Assembly (NCBI GenBank): GCA_964036315.1
Contig: OZ038517.1
Location: 15,494,713-15,558,712, forward strand
Length of the DNA: 64,000 nucleotides
From: Acanthosepion esculentum
Taxonomy: Eukaryota > Mollusca > Cephalopoda > Sepiida > Sepiidae
Direction of reading: 5' to 3'
The notes beneath the pieces were generated by a model. That model ran no database searches and was not told where the DNA came from. It saw only the letters and a program-made list of their open reading frames with translations. A program made the translations under genes and the position numbers. This document shows, in pieces, positions 1-12,567 of the stretch (position 1 is its first letter; each line of letters starts with the position of its first letter).

Positions 1-1960
1 TTGGAATAATGTTTTAAATCTTAAATTTCTATATTAATTTTACTGGTTAGGCGATGTTATTAAGTAAAATCTATATTTATTAATCATAAATGGAAAAAAC
101 ATTACAACTCAGTGATCCCCAATATTTTAAAAAGAATGAAATTTTGTATCATGTATATAAACATGTTGATTTTTGTAAATACGGACATCCATACATGACA
201 TTATCATAAAATAAGAGTGATAACCAAAGTACCTAAAATTCAGTAAAATATTAGATTACAGAGAATATTTTCCTAATTTTTTCAAGATTACTGGGTAGTT
301 ATGAAGTGTGTGTGTGTGTGTGTGTGTATATTTTATATACAAAACATTTAATTTTTACTTTTATGTCCCCACTCCCATAGATAAAAAAATTAGAGTAACT
401 GTGGAGGTTGTGTTAATGGATGGATGAATAATTCTCAAGTAAATTAGGCTGTGTGATGAAATTAACAATTTCCTCTCACATTAAATTTTAGAATTCAACA
501 AACATAGAAGGACAACATGAGAAACAACAGTTTTTGCACAACAATGAATAAAATATTTATATAAACAAAAGATACAAACAACTGGAGTAAAGAAGTGGTT
601 TTAAAAAGTTCAAACGTCCTTTTATGTTTACATTGAAATGTTGTCAAAGTTCTGGTTTGATAGATTGTAAGTTGTTGAATTGTCTGTACAATAATGAGAA
701 AGTGTGTTTGGGTTTTATTGCAATTTAAGAAAGAAAAACAATTCAAGTTTGTATTTAAAGTAGAGAAATATTTTTTTTACGACTTACTTTAAGGTTTACG
801 AAATTGTTGCTCTTTGATTTGCTTTCACTTGTTCAAAGGAAATATTCTGCAGTTGAAATAAGTGGTTTTTAAACAAGCTGTGTTTATGTTAATTGCAATA
901 ATTACCGTTGAGCTTGAAAGCGTATGGAAAAGATTTGTGTATCAAGTTGAATGTGGAAAACTTGAGTTGATTGATTGTCATAAAATAGCGCTGTGTGAGT
1001 GAGTGTTCTTTCAGGCTGGAATCATGTTAAGGAACTTTAACGTGAAGCCTCGAACTGTGTGATGAGTTCAAAGGATTTTGATTGGCTCATTGTCAAAGAT
1101 GAAAGAAGTTTCATATTTTATTGCTAACTTTGGTCACGTGTTAGACTCACAGAGGCTTGAAAGATTTTGGCAGAATTATTTTTTTGGTCAGGTCAAGAAC
1201 TAGGTCGATATTATTAAATATCAAGTGACCAATTAGAAGTTGAGATTTTCTGAAAATATACCTTAAGCTGAATATGCTCTGTGATCTACTTTTTGTATGA
1301 AAATTGATATTGATATTCGGGTATGATTTAAATATAAAGTGACCAATCAGAAGTTGAGGTTTTCTGAAAATATTAAGCTGAATAAACTCTGTGATCCACA
1401 TTTTGTACAAAAATTGATGTTGATAAAAGAGGTGGTGGCGGGATGCTAAATAACTTATGGCTGTCAGTACCTTAAACACCTACCTCATGTTAAAGGAAAA
1501 AAAAAAAAAAAAAAAAAAATGCATTTCTGCAATATTTTAAACTAAAAAGTAATTTGTTGCAAATTAGAATAATTGAACTTTAAATCAGATAATATTCCTC
1601 CAATAAGGTCTCAGAAAGGTATATTTTATTTTTAAAAAATTTTTTTAATTAGAGAATTACACTGTGCTGACAGGTGGATGGAAATGGCACTAAAAAATCC
1701 TTCTCATCAATTTAAATTAGATTTGAAATAAAGTATTTCGCTTATTGGAAATATTGCATTTAATCAAATCTAAAATAAAAGCTTCAAGATTTTTCATTTA
1801 AAAAAAAAAAAAATTTTTAAACCTAATAAATATAGTTGTCTTTGGAGCTAGGGTACCGTAAACAAATTTCCAAGATTCTAAACTGAAAGGATAAAAAAAG
1901 TTAACGAAATATTGTTACATCAGAAAACTCCTGATCTTTCTTTTTGACAAAACAAAAAAC
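1..1960. other. Gene-free AT-rich DNA with small tandem repeats
   Basis: No supportable gene. It holds a (GT)n tract at 306-328, a roughly 100-bp unit present twice with 114-bp spacing (1223-1427; AAGTGACCAAT.AGAAG at 1223 and 1337), and poly-A runs near 1497 and 1800. The short open frames here are low-complexity and unconserved. Confidence 0.6.
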
Positions 1961-1964
1961 ACGT

Positions 1965-2200
1965 CACAGTGGATAAAGGCGTTGGTTAGATCCAGTGACA
2001 GGACCCAAAGAGTGTGAGTTCAATACCCGGTTAAGGCAGTGGAGAACTTGGAGAGGGGAATTAACAGGAGACAACTGATAACTGACATCCATTAAACATG
2101 GCACGTGGAACCAGAACAGTCTACTCTAGCGAGCGAAATAAAGGGTTCAGTTCAACATTCCAACCACCTGAAGAAGCCGGAGTGTACATAATACCTCATC
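1965..2200 (+). repeat. tRNA-derived SINE-like repeat, copy 1
   Basis: Contains GTGTGAGTTCAATACCC, which resembles a pol III B box, and matches 14430-14640 in the same orientation. A related head piece is at 49820-49865. The tail is A-rich near 2215. SINE status is inferred from the B box and dispersal. Confidence 0.4.
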
Positions 2201-5200
2201 TCAGAAATATAGACAGATACAAAACAAAAAAGAAAATTTGTTTTTATTAAATTTGGGGTGTTTTTAGCAAATTTTTGAGGTACCTTTTTTGTTTTTTAAG
2301 AGACCGGTACCTGCTGCATTTTTAAAAACAGGTTTTTGTTAGTTCATTATGTTAAAAAACTTACAGAGGCACAAAACAAAACAAGATAAATAATTTTTCT
2401 TTTTGAATACAGTAATTTGTGATGGTAAAAACAAAAAATTTTAATTAAAAGTACCATTTTTTTCAGCAAGAAAAATAAAATAATTTTCTTTTAAGAAAAC
2501 AGGAACACTTCTTACAATAAGAAAATAGCTGAAATTCTGGCACCTGAGAAAAGGGGGCTTGGAGATTTTAACACTCAGGTAAGAAGAGTCAAAGGGAAAC
2601 TGACCTACTTGATGACTTTTATGCTAAATAATAGCAGAGAACAGCAACAAAGAGGGATGAAAAAAATAAATAAATACTGAATTTCGGACGTTATTCTTCA
2701 GATTTCAGTGGCTTGACTGATTTTTATTTATTTATATTTTTTTTTTTTTTACGATTTATCAACCATTTCAGATTAGAAAGCCGAAACTTATTTTGGATTG
2801 ATTAACCATTTTTTTTTTAGAAAAACTATTATTTTTTTTATCATTTTTCGTAAGACACAAGTTATTTCAGTAGAATATCGGCTTTTCAAATCCAAGAGGT
2901 GACGGAATATGAGGGTAGTTAAAAAAAAAAAAAAAAAAAAAAAAGCGACTTCATGTTTGATTTTCAGAAATCGTTCAGTTTCTTCTTTTGCAACCAGTCT
3001 TGTCTACAGAACGGCTTACGCGCGATCAAAAATAATCTTACTTTTAGTTTTATTTGGTCGAAGTTTCTCTACTTTTAAAATTTAATAAAGGATTTCCTTT
3101 TACAATTAAAAAAAGTCAGTTGGTATTATTTTGTTTTCTTTGGTTTCTTTTCAAGACAAAAAGGGATGGGAGGTCAACATTTTGAATTTAAAGAGTTTTT
3201 TTTTTTTTTTTAATTTTAATAAATAAAAAGTATTAAGTTAAAAAAACTTTTTTTTTTATAAAACTAAAAACTCCCATTAGCTTTTGTTTTTTTTGTTTTT
3301 TTGAAAATTTATTAATAAAAAAAAAACTGACTATAAAACTTCTGAAACACTTCACGTCGTAGTAAAAATAACACTAACGTATTAATTAAATTAAATCCTT
3401 GATCAAATTTAAGACTGAAAACAAATTTAATTTCAGATTATAAACATTTTTTTAAAAAGCAAAACAAAAAAAAAACACTAAAAGTTAAACTGACATTAAC
3501 TTAAAAAATTAGTGTTTATTTACCAAGAACTAATTTTTTTAAATTAAAAAAATATAGATTGCACTTACAGATTGGTATATAAAGATATAGCAAGTTCCTT
3601 TTATCCTCAGGAAAAAAAATATCGCTTATCGTATTTCCAATTTTTTTTTTTTTCAGGTTTCCTCCACGTTTATTTGTCGCCTTATTGATAACTTCGTCAT
3701 TTTATAACCACCGCGCTTTAAAATTTATATCAGTTAAGAGCAAAATGCAACGGCAACTTTTGATTGGCTCAAAATAAAGCCAAGTAACACAGTAAATATT
3801 CATATCTGAAATAATTTAAACGTAAACAATTTAAATAAATATATATATATGTATTTTTTTTATTAATTGATTGGTATTTATCTTTTTAGTTTAAATTCGT
3901 TAAACAACGGAATTTTCAAAAAACTTCCCTTCCGAAAAAAAAACATTTTCTGCGGAGGCACTGTGATGTATTGCTAAAAATAAAATTGATTATCAGTTGA
4001 ATTTCAAACGGCGAAAAAAATTACGTCATTAATAATTTTTGTTTTGTATTTCTTTATTTATTTTAATGTTGGAAGATAAACGGTAAACAAAAGATAATTA
4101 GATTTGTACTTTACAATTGTAAAAAAAAATAACTTTTGAAATCTCCGAAAAAATTTAAATGAGAAAAAAAAGTTTTAAAAAATTTATCACTTTTCGTTTT
4201 TTTTTAAATAAACTATTTGTCTTTTGCTGTGTGTAGCACACTTGACCCATTTATTTCACTAAAAAAATTGTCAATCCATATCAGTTTGTATAAAATACGA
4301 AGAAAAATTATGGCAGTTTTGTTTATTTTTTGTCATACACACATTTTGTGTAAATTTATGACATGTGGACAGTGGACGTGAAATTAAATATCACCTGATT
4401 TTTTTTTCCAGGTATATAAACATGAACTGTGTGTAAATATCAAGAGTGATGGAGCACCTGGTGAGGGAATTACTCAGTTTACGAAAAAGAGTAACAGTGG
4501 GTGACGAGAGTTTTTTTTTTTTTTTTAATTATCGTTCAGGTGTCCGTAATAAACTTCTGACGCATAGCCACAAATAGTGGTGTTTTAGTTTTATAAATAT
4601 TCACAGCGCTAATGGGTGGTTGAGAGGGCTGCACGTCCCCACCCATTCATTTTTTTCATTTTTTTACCAAAGAATTAAAAATCAGAAAACTAAATTTGAA
4701 CTCAGTTTTTAACAATGCGACTCTGAACTGTCATCACAGCCGTTAATTTTCACAAAATAAATCAGAAAATTTCATTTACTCTTTTGTTTTTTTGTTTTGG
4801 TTGGAAAGGAGCAGCAAAACATTTAGCATCTAAAACTTTTATAAATCTTATATGTAGAAAAACCCAACAGATCTTCTTGTGCGAACCTACTTACGCATGA
4901 ACACATACATACAAACACAAAATCACATGTACAATGCCAAACAATCATTGGCTAATAAATCACTAATACATTTTCTACGGGCAATTTACAAATCGCAGTA
5001 ATGCGACAATTTTGGAATCGCTTTATTTTTTAAGTAGTCAAATTTGTGCACTTTGTGGCTCACAGAAGCTTTCTTAAGTCTCCCCAAAGCTCGCTCACTT
5101 GTTGATTGATGCCAACCAATCAGATCGTTTGCACGTGAAGAATATTTTCCCCACGCAACGAATCGGAGCCTATAGTCGCTTATTTAAGCCAAGATTTTTC

Positions 5201-5878
5201 TCATGAGTGAGACCTCGACTGTTAAACGAATCTACGGACAGTTGGAACTCCAGTTCTAACCACGCGCCAACCTTCTCACGCACACCCACATGCTGATGAT
5301 AATTTGTACACCTTCACTAAAAACTTATTTTGACACAACAATACTTTTCATTCAAAAGTAATATCACAAGAACAATCATATCATGAACATTTATCCAGTG
5401 AACTTTAAACCAAATAATTATCTCTTACTGAACTCTTAATTGCAACGGGAGGCAACTCTTGATTAATTCAACCTTTCTTACTTAAATGCATGTTTTCTTT
5501 CACATCGTTGTTTGATATTGTAATGTACATCTTGTTAATATACTGTAGTGATTACTACTATGTTTGCCACGCCTACATTTTTCTCAACTGTGATTGGTCA
5601 AATAATAAATACTAACTATCACAGGACAATTTACTGATCGCATTCACCACACTGAATTTTTTCTACTGTTAATTCACAAACATACTTTTGTTATAAAATC
5701 ACCGATTGGGTAATTTTTCATCCAATCAGATATTTTTTATGTTCTTTCGAAATTTCTCCCGTCGTTGTCATGGGAGCCTACCGATAGTAATATAAACCAG
5801 GATTCGTTCCAAAAATAGACAGTAGAAGCAGAACGAATCCTGAATTACTACATGTTCTTCTGAAAACATCATCTTATC
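2200..5878. other. Gene-free AT-rich DNA; dispersed repeat at the right end
   Basis: Mostly A/T homopolymer-rich DNA without coding signal. About 5100-5760 is a dispersed repeat with CCAAT-like motifs: 5540-5745 matches 13430-13640 in reverse, and 5270-5530 matches 51855-52090 directly. It could be an old LTR, but no termini are clear. Confidence 0.4.
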
Positions 5879-7920
5879 TAGGTATGTCCAATTTTGACCT
5901 TTTTAGCGTTTTTTTTTAGTTGTTTTTTTTGTCAGTTGAAAGACACATTAATTTCGAAATTCTTGTAAAAATTAACTACTTGTTGGATTTTAATGAAAAC
6001 TTCAGAACTTATTCAGAAATGAATGAACTTATTTTAGAAATGTTTGTCTCTTTGAAAGTCATGGTATAAATATTTTTTTTTATATCTGTTACCCCCCTCG
6101 AACTTAATTTTATGAAAACACAAAAAAAATTTATTTGCAACCTGAATTTTTTTATTTTTAATTAAATGCACAAAACTCTGAAAAATCTAAATCATCGATT
6201 TTTTTGTTAAAAAAATGTCCGAAATTGTCCAAACTTTTACCTCAATTGTAAAAATACAAAACCCAATAAAACTAAGACAATATTTAATTAAGAAAGTTTT
6301 TAATGGCTTTTCTGAATAATATATACGAAGGTAATTATTATCTGAAAGAAAAATTTTTTTTTGATGAACAATGAATTTTTACATTAATTTTCTTTTTTTT
6401 TTTCAATTTTAAGTACACAATATGACAAAAGGTTGTTATATATTTATACATTAAGTTCTTTCTGCAACCTTATGGAAATGATATATTATGTTCTCTACTT
6501 TTTAAAGATCATAAATTTGAAAGCTTATTAAAATCTGACAACCATAATTATTTTAAAAATAATTTTTAATATTCCAAAATTGTATTTAAAATCGTCTACA
6601 ACGAAAGTACGGATGCACATTGTTGAAATAATGTCACATGAGTAGTTTCCTTTGATAGAAGCAAGTTTTTTTTTTTTTTACTTCAGAAATGGCTTTGATT
6701 CGTTCAGTAGCAAGAAAACAACGCTTGTCAAGTTTTCTGAATATCGTCGTATTATTTTCAATTTTTTTCTTTTTCTATTCAAATATAATCGAATAGTGGG
6801 ATAAAAGAAAATATCGACTATTTACAATTACAAAAAAAAAAAAACTCCCTTGGAAGTCCACCCAAATTTTCAAGTTTGAAATCGAATGCATAAATTCATT
6901 GTACATTACTTTGGAATTATTATCCACACGACAAATTATCAATTAAAACGATTTTTGGAGTTTAAATTTTCTGGGGTTAGCTCGCTACTACTCAAACTAA
7001 AAAATACTTGTTGAGTCAAAACAAAACCAACATAGCATGTTTATTTTATTAATAAATAAAATAAAACTCATATTAAAATTACTGCCATATAATTATTAAT
7101 AAATAGAAAAAAATCTGCCTTAATAAAAAAGAAATAAAATCTCATTTCATTAAGTTAACCCGTTTCAATTAATGGTGTTTCATGTAATTTTTATATTCTC
7201 AGAAAAATATTTCATGACTGAAATAATAAACCTCAATTTAAAAAAATGAATTTTTTTACTGTTTTATTTTTACTTGTAAAATTTGATTTTCTTTCATAAT
7301 TTAAATGTTATTTTCAGTGCAGAATTCTTCCTCAAACGTAAGGTAAAAAAAAAAAAAAAAAAATTTGAAAGTGAATTTTAAAAAAAAAAATCTACTAACC
7401 AGATTCACTTAAAATTAGAACGAATTATATCACTTCTGTGCTACCATCCAATAAATTTCCGTGCAGTAAGTTGTGAATATATTGACGTACATCAATCAAC
7501 GCCTGTCAAAATAGACCAACCTGGTGGGAAATATCTCTCTTAAAAAATTTTCTGCTAAAAATGTAAGTAATGTTTCTTTCAAATTACATTAAGTATACTT
7601 TAATCATTCTAAATTTCCTAAGATAACAAAAGAAAAAGGTGTAATTGATTTTTTAACTAACAAACTATGATCTTTCCGACAGAAATGTCGATAAGTTCGA
7701 TTTTACGAAATTTTTTGACTCGAAAAAAAACAAGATTTTTTAATAAAATTTTTAACATTTATAGGAAGGATTAAAAAATCTGAAAAATATTCAGAAAATA
7801 CTTTGGTCTTTCCTCTTTAATAAGAACATAAATATTTAAACGTTAAAAATTGTTTTATCAATTTGGGGACCTTTTGTCGTCAAGGTATACCACTTTTTAG
7901 CGAAATATTGGACATACCTA
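5879..7920. mobile_element. Non-autonomous 2.0-kb TIR element (family shared with 16916-19172)
   Basis: Ends are inverted: TAGGTATGTCCAAT at 5879 and its complement ATTGGACATACCTA ending at 7920. Internal blocks match the element in XXYLT1-A intron 1 in the opposite orientation (6300-6600 against 18281-18560; 7310-7560 against 17280-17520). No transposase is visible. No flanking duplication is evident, unlike the intronic copy. Confidence 0.6.
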
Positions 7921-9841
7921 AAATACAGAACTTTGAACATTCTTATTCAGAAAATTTGTTTTATTACATTTAATCTTTCAGCTAACAGATAAAGGGAAAC
8001 TACTTCTTCTTTCTTATTGTTTCACACATTACAAAAAATGTTTCGTATTTGTTGATTTTAATATATATTTTATCGTTGAAACAAAAAACGGTTTTCCATT
8101 GTTTTTCCTTAATTCAAAAATGTATAATTGTTAAATGCTATTCAACACGCAGCAACATCAATCTTTTCAACACAACCAGCATTTACAATACATATATTTT
8201 ATGTGCAACAATGTCTTGTGGTTATTCTTCTTGCGTGAGTCCTGTTTTCTCATCAAAGTTAAATTAATGTGGTGAAGTACCCCACAATCTCATTTTAAAA
8301 AAATAAGTAAAAGGAAAAAAACTTGTAATGCTTGAAATAAAAATTTAAAAAAATGTTTATAAGATTTTTTTTTTTGAAGTACCATATCACTTCAGGACAT
8401 TACTCTCAAAAGATTTCTTTTCTTTTTAAGACTTTGTTATTTGTGAATTGCCATATTTCTTGGAAAAGATAGTGGAGTGGTTTCCCATTGCTTTCTCTAC
8501 GGTTTTGAAATACAATTTTAATATTATTGTGCAATTTGAAAGCGACTCTTGAGAGGATATTTCTCTGATCCCTACAATCTTAACCTCTTCATGTGTAGGG
8601 TCAATGATTATCTACCCTAAGTATCCTCATAATATTCAATTTTGGATCCCAACCTGTACACTCATCCCCATTCAGTTGTGGAATCTTCCACCACAGCCAG
8701 TTTACCCTCCGCTGGGAAATGCACTCTTTCTGTTGTAATTTTAACCACCATCATACTTACAAATATATAACAAGCATTCATTGGTTAATCACCTTCAATC
8801 TAGCTCACTGATTGGTCAGTTTCGACCAATCAAATAGCCTGCACGCGACAGGTCTGTTTTGGCGCCAACTCAGTCTGATCCAGTCACGTGGTACAACATA
8901 CTATAAAACCAAACACGAGTAATAATCGTTCTCTTTACTCACTCTCGCATATGGGGTCTAGTTAGTATTTTCATAGAGTCGTTGAGGTATTATGGTGGGT
9001 GTGGTAAGAAAGGTAAGTAAGAATGTGTTGTTTTGGTGCAAGAAATATTGTTAGTATGATTGGGTCAGCGTTTGTGGCTAGCTAAGTTTAGAAGTTAAGA
9101 CAGAAGACCGACCTTTTCCCCATTCCCCACTTCGGCCTTGTGCCACATTTTCTGTTAAAGTACAGGAATAAATAATTTCTTTACTCACTCTCGCGTCTCA
9201 ACTCCGCTGCCAAAATGTGACTCTTAAAGAACTCCCTCCTTGACTAATGCAATTAGACGTAAAAGAACTTTACAACATTTCATGCAAGTATAATTCTGGA
9301 TTTTTACCAACTTGTACAATACACAATTCCAAACATGCAACAACTCATTCTTCTACAGTTTAATAATCAATTTATTCGTTATGAGCTCAGGTACAAATAT
9401 TACCTAGTCTAAGAGACACAACTCTGTCTAACCGTTTCAGTTCACATGCATGTACATCAAATACTTAATAAATTCAGTTGTTATATGTTGAATCATTATT
9501 TTTGTCTTTTATTAATTGTTGTGGATGGAAGATTATTGAACACACACAATTTTAAGCCTTCTGATCATTCAAACCTTCTGATATCTCTTAACATCTTCAC
9601 ACAACCGCAACACAGTAACCCTCTACCTTGAGTGGCTCCTGTATTGGGTGAAAAATAGGAGGAAGAAAATGGGATTTTTAACATTTTATTTAATTCTTTT
9701 CTCATACAATTTTATTATAATTGTTTTTGAAAATAATGTTCGAACAGTCGAATTATACAAGGTGTGGAAGCAGTACCTCCCACATAATAGTAAGACATGG
9801 GCTAGATGAAGACACCACCACCACCACCACTATTATTATTA

Positions 9842-9877
<36 letters not shown>

Positions 9878-9935
9878 CCAATTGCAAGCCCTTTTTAATT
9901 CTTAGTAAATGTTATCTTTTCTAGTCCCTACTTAT
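7921..9935. other. Gene-free DNA; repeat fragments and (ATT)n
   Basis: No gene is recognised. 8760-9000 has CCAAT and TATA-like motifs (ACTATAAAACC near 8900) and could be an LTR or promoter-like repeat. A CAC/ATT microsatellite occupies 9808-9877. Confidence 0.35.
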
Positions 9936-10724
9936 TACGAGGGTCATTCAATAAATAAGGTGAATTTTTCGGTATAAGGATTTCTAATACAGATAGAAGC
10001 TTTTTTTTTAATTTTTCAACGTAGTCTCCCAGCACTGTCACACACTTTTCCCATCTGTGCACAAGCTTCCGTATTCCCTCAGCGTAAAAATCTTTGGACT
10101 GATGTATCAGCCAGTCGCTCACAACACTTTTGACTTCATCGTTACTTTTAAACTTCGTGCCTCTCGTGAACGCTTTCAAGGGACCAAACAGGTGAAAGTT
10201 TGAAGGGGCAAGGTCTGGGCTGTAAGGGGGATGAGGGAGCATTTCCCAGCCCAGCTCGTTGATGGTCTGCACCGTTTGGGCTGCTGTGTGAGGCCTTGCG
10301 TTGTCATGATGCAAGATGACTCCTTCTGACTGATGACCCCTGCGTTTGTCCCAACAGATAAGCTCAAAGTCCTTGCAATATCATCCACTGTCACCCTTCT
10401 GTCAGACTGAATGAGGTCATTGACTGATTCGATCACCTCAGGAGACCTCACTTCTGTAGGCCTCCCAGGGCTGTCTTCATCCTCAACACTGGTCCGTCCT
10501 TCTTTAAACAATTTAGCCTACTTGTAGACATTTTTTTTGGCTGAAACATGTGGCACCATACACAGTTGACATTCTCCTATGAATTTCAACTGGTTTGCAC
10601 CCTTCAGCAACCAAAAACCTGATAACTGACCGCAATCGTGGAGCATGCTTCTTGGTCGGCCATCTTTGTTAATCGCCAAAACTCTCAAAGTTTCTTTTTT
10701 ATCTGCAAAAGAAATTAAATCCAT
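9928..10724 (-). pseudogene. Broken mariner transposase
   Basis: Minus-strand remains of a D,D34D transposase. The N-terminal helix-turn-helix part (FKEGRTSVEDEDSPGRPTE) is in one frame after an earlier frameshift. The C-terminal part, HHDNARPHTA then PHPPYSPDLAPSNFHLF, is in another. The segment with the first catalytic Asp is missing. Counting 34 residues from the Asp of HDNARPH reaches Asn in APSNFHLF where Asp is expected. The gene is therefore dead three ways: frameshift, deletion and catalytic substitution. Confidence 0.8.
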
Positions 10725-10835
10725 GTGAAAAAGAAGTAAAAGAAAAAAAAAAAAGAAAAAAAAAGAGTAAGCTTCTATCTGTATTAGAAGTCCTTATACC
10801 GAAAAATTCACCTTATTCATTGAATGACCCTCGTA
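9936..10835 (-). mobile_element. Internally deleted mariner transposon with intact TIRs
   Basis: Near-identical inverted repeats of about 65 bp (from 9938 and up to 10833; outer end CGAGGGTCATTCAAT) are flanked by TA on both sides, the mariner target duplication. The interior codes for a mariner transposase on the minus strand. The length of about 0.9 kb against 1.3 kb for complete elements reflects a missing central part. Confidence 0.85.
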
Positions 10836-10916
10836 CATAATACCCGCCATCAGTTGCTAAAACACAAGTTAAAATCATTTATTTAACATCAGCTATTAAA
10901 AGAAATATAGAAATCT

Positions 10917-11215
10917 TTGAATATTTTAAGCACTTCAAGCATAACAGTCTCTGCAAATCCCAAATTTGCCCTTTGGCATTGTTCTCTTGACAATACACTT
11001 CAGGTAAACCCACTAAAAAGACAACAATTACAGACCATAGAATCCATATTGTTCAAGTTCTGCCTATACAGCTCACACAACCACTTTGCTGACGATCTCA
11101 AATGTAATATATTCTTAGTTCTAAAACACTATTTATATTAACCAGCAAAATAGCCTTGGTGTTTATTTTACCGGACAGGTAAATGGATATTTGAAATAGC
11201 CTAATTAAATAATCC
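10917..11215 (-). repeat. PHD-finger-like coding remnant, repeat unit 1
   Basis: One of three related units. On the minus strand it reads WLCELYRQDLNN..., then WVYLKC, then MPKGKFGICRDCYA: the Cys/His spacing of the second half of a PHD zinc finger, with a frameshift. It ends at the same motif as the second unit (CCTAATTAAATAATC). Probably part of a retroelement or duplicated gene fragment. Confidence 0.5.
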
Positions 11216-11585
11216 GTCCTTGCGCTGGTAATATCACAGCTATGACTAACTTGGACCAGCTAAGTCTAGCTTAGACCAGCTCTGACAAGCTAAGACCAGT
11301 GGCCCGAGATAAGACACTCGGGTCCCCACGTTAAAAACCGACCCTTTGTCACAACCTGATTCAGTGGGGAGTCAAGTAAATACAAACCCCTCTCGGTCAC
11401 TGGGATCCGTCCCTGCACCAATAGTATCACAGCTATGACTAGCTTGGACCAGCTATGACTAGCTTAGACCAGCTTTGACAAGCTATGACCAGCTAAGACC
11501 AGCGGCCTGAGTGAAGACACTCGGGATCCCACATTAAAAACCGACCTTGTGTCATAACTTGACTCAGTGGGGTGTCAAGTAAATA
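11216..11585. repeat. Two tandem ~185-bp units rich in GACCAGCT
   Basis: Units 11216-11400 and 11401-11585 are direct repeats. Each contains several copies of an octamer GACCAGCT/TAGCTTAG and ends in CAGTGGGG.GTCAAGTAAATAC. They lie between two PHD-like units. Confidence 0.65.
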
Positions 11586-11855
11586 CATGTAAATGCAAAT
11601 CCAAAGCTTTCCCTTGGGCATGGTACTTTGTCAATATACTTCAGGTGCACCCACTGAAGACAACAGTCACAGACCACAGAATTCATATTGTTCAAGTCCT
11701 GCCTATACAGCTCACACAACCACTTTGCTGACGATTTCAAATATAATATATTCTTAGTTCTAAAACACTATTTATATATTAACCAGCAAAATAGTCTTGG
11801 TGTCTATTTTACCGGACCGGTAAATGGATATTTGAAATAGCCTAATTAAATAATC
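11586..11855 (-). repeat. PHD-finger-like coding remnant, repeat unit 2
   Basis: Minus strand reads WLCELYRQDLNNMDSVVC, then CDCCLQWVHLK. The first Cys pair is C..Y where a finger needs C..C. The 3' part has drifted. It is homologous to units at 10917 and 11950. Confidence 0.5.
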
Positions 11856-12180
11856 TGGACAGCTTTTCGTATTTCATTGGCAAGGAGGCAGTTCCATTCG
11901 GACAGCTTCTTCGCACGAACCGCTACTTTATGGAACAAAATAAACCAAACCAAACCAGCATAACAGTCTTTGCAAATCCAAAACTTGCCTTTGGGCATGG
12001 TTCTTTTGCCAGTACACTTCAGGTGCATCCCCCAAAGACAATGGTCACACAGTAATAAACCACAGAATCCATGTTGTTCAAGTCCTGCCTACAATGACGA
12101 TCTCAAATATAATACATTCTTAGTACTAAGACACTTTTTATATTTACCAGCAAAATAGTCTTGGTGTCTATTTTACTGTG
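11856..12180 (-). repeat. PHD-finger-like remnant unit 3 with LINE RT tail-like peptide
   Basis: Minus strand reads LLLCDHCLWGMHLKC, TMPKGKFWICKDCYA: Cys-x2-Cys, His-x2-Cys and Cys-x2-Cys spacing of a PHD finger. Further along comes RAKKLSEWNCLLANEIRKA, resembling the C-terminal tail of CR1/Jockey-type LINE reverse transcriptases. Some CR1-like elements carry a PHD finger in ORF1, so a LINE origin is plausible but not shown. Confidence 0.45.
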
Positions 12181-12284
12181 GCCAGCAGAATAGCTTATTT
12201 GATAAATGTTATGGGGTCTATAATTATTTACCCCGTGTTATAACTCCCCTACAAGCTTCATTGTTTCAAGGTTCTGAAATTCAG

Positions 12285-12567
12285 TTCATCGGATTGTTGG
12301 AAAATAATTGAAAAACTCTTCCAGATTGAAGATGGTTGCTTGGCATTGTTGTGACACTAAGAACACAAACAGGAAGTGACCCCTTTCATAGCTTAAAACA
12401 TAATGACATACTAACTTCCGGTTGAGGTTGACAATCCTAAATAAATATATGTTGACCAATAAGAAATGAACAATGCCTGAAATAATCAACAACTTAATCG
12501 GAGCCTCTTTCAACTTTGCTAACAATTAAATAACTCCCTGTCTAATCTGGCCTTGTGCCACATCTTA
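12285..12567 (+). repeat. Dispersed repeat G, copy 1
   Basis: About 280 bp ending CTAATCTGGCCTTGTGCCAC; matched by 13982-14292 (full) and 13871-13983 (right half). No coding signal or terminal repeats are seen. Confidence 0.6.

Noticed and set aside
8760..9000. Host promoter with CCAAT and TATA motifs
   Set aside because: No open frame follows, and similar CCAAT-rich blocks recur as dispersed repeats (5100-5760, 13430-13640).
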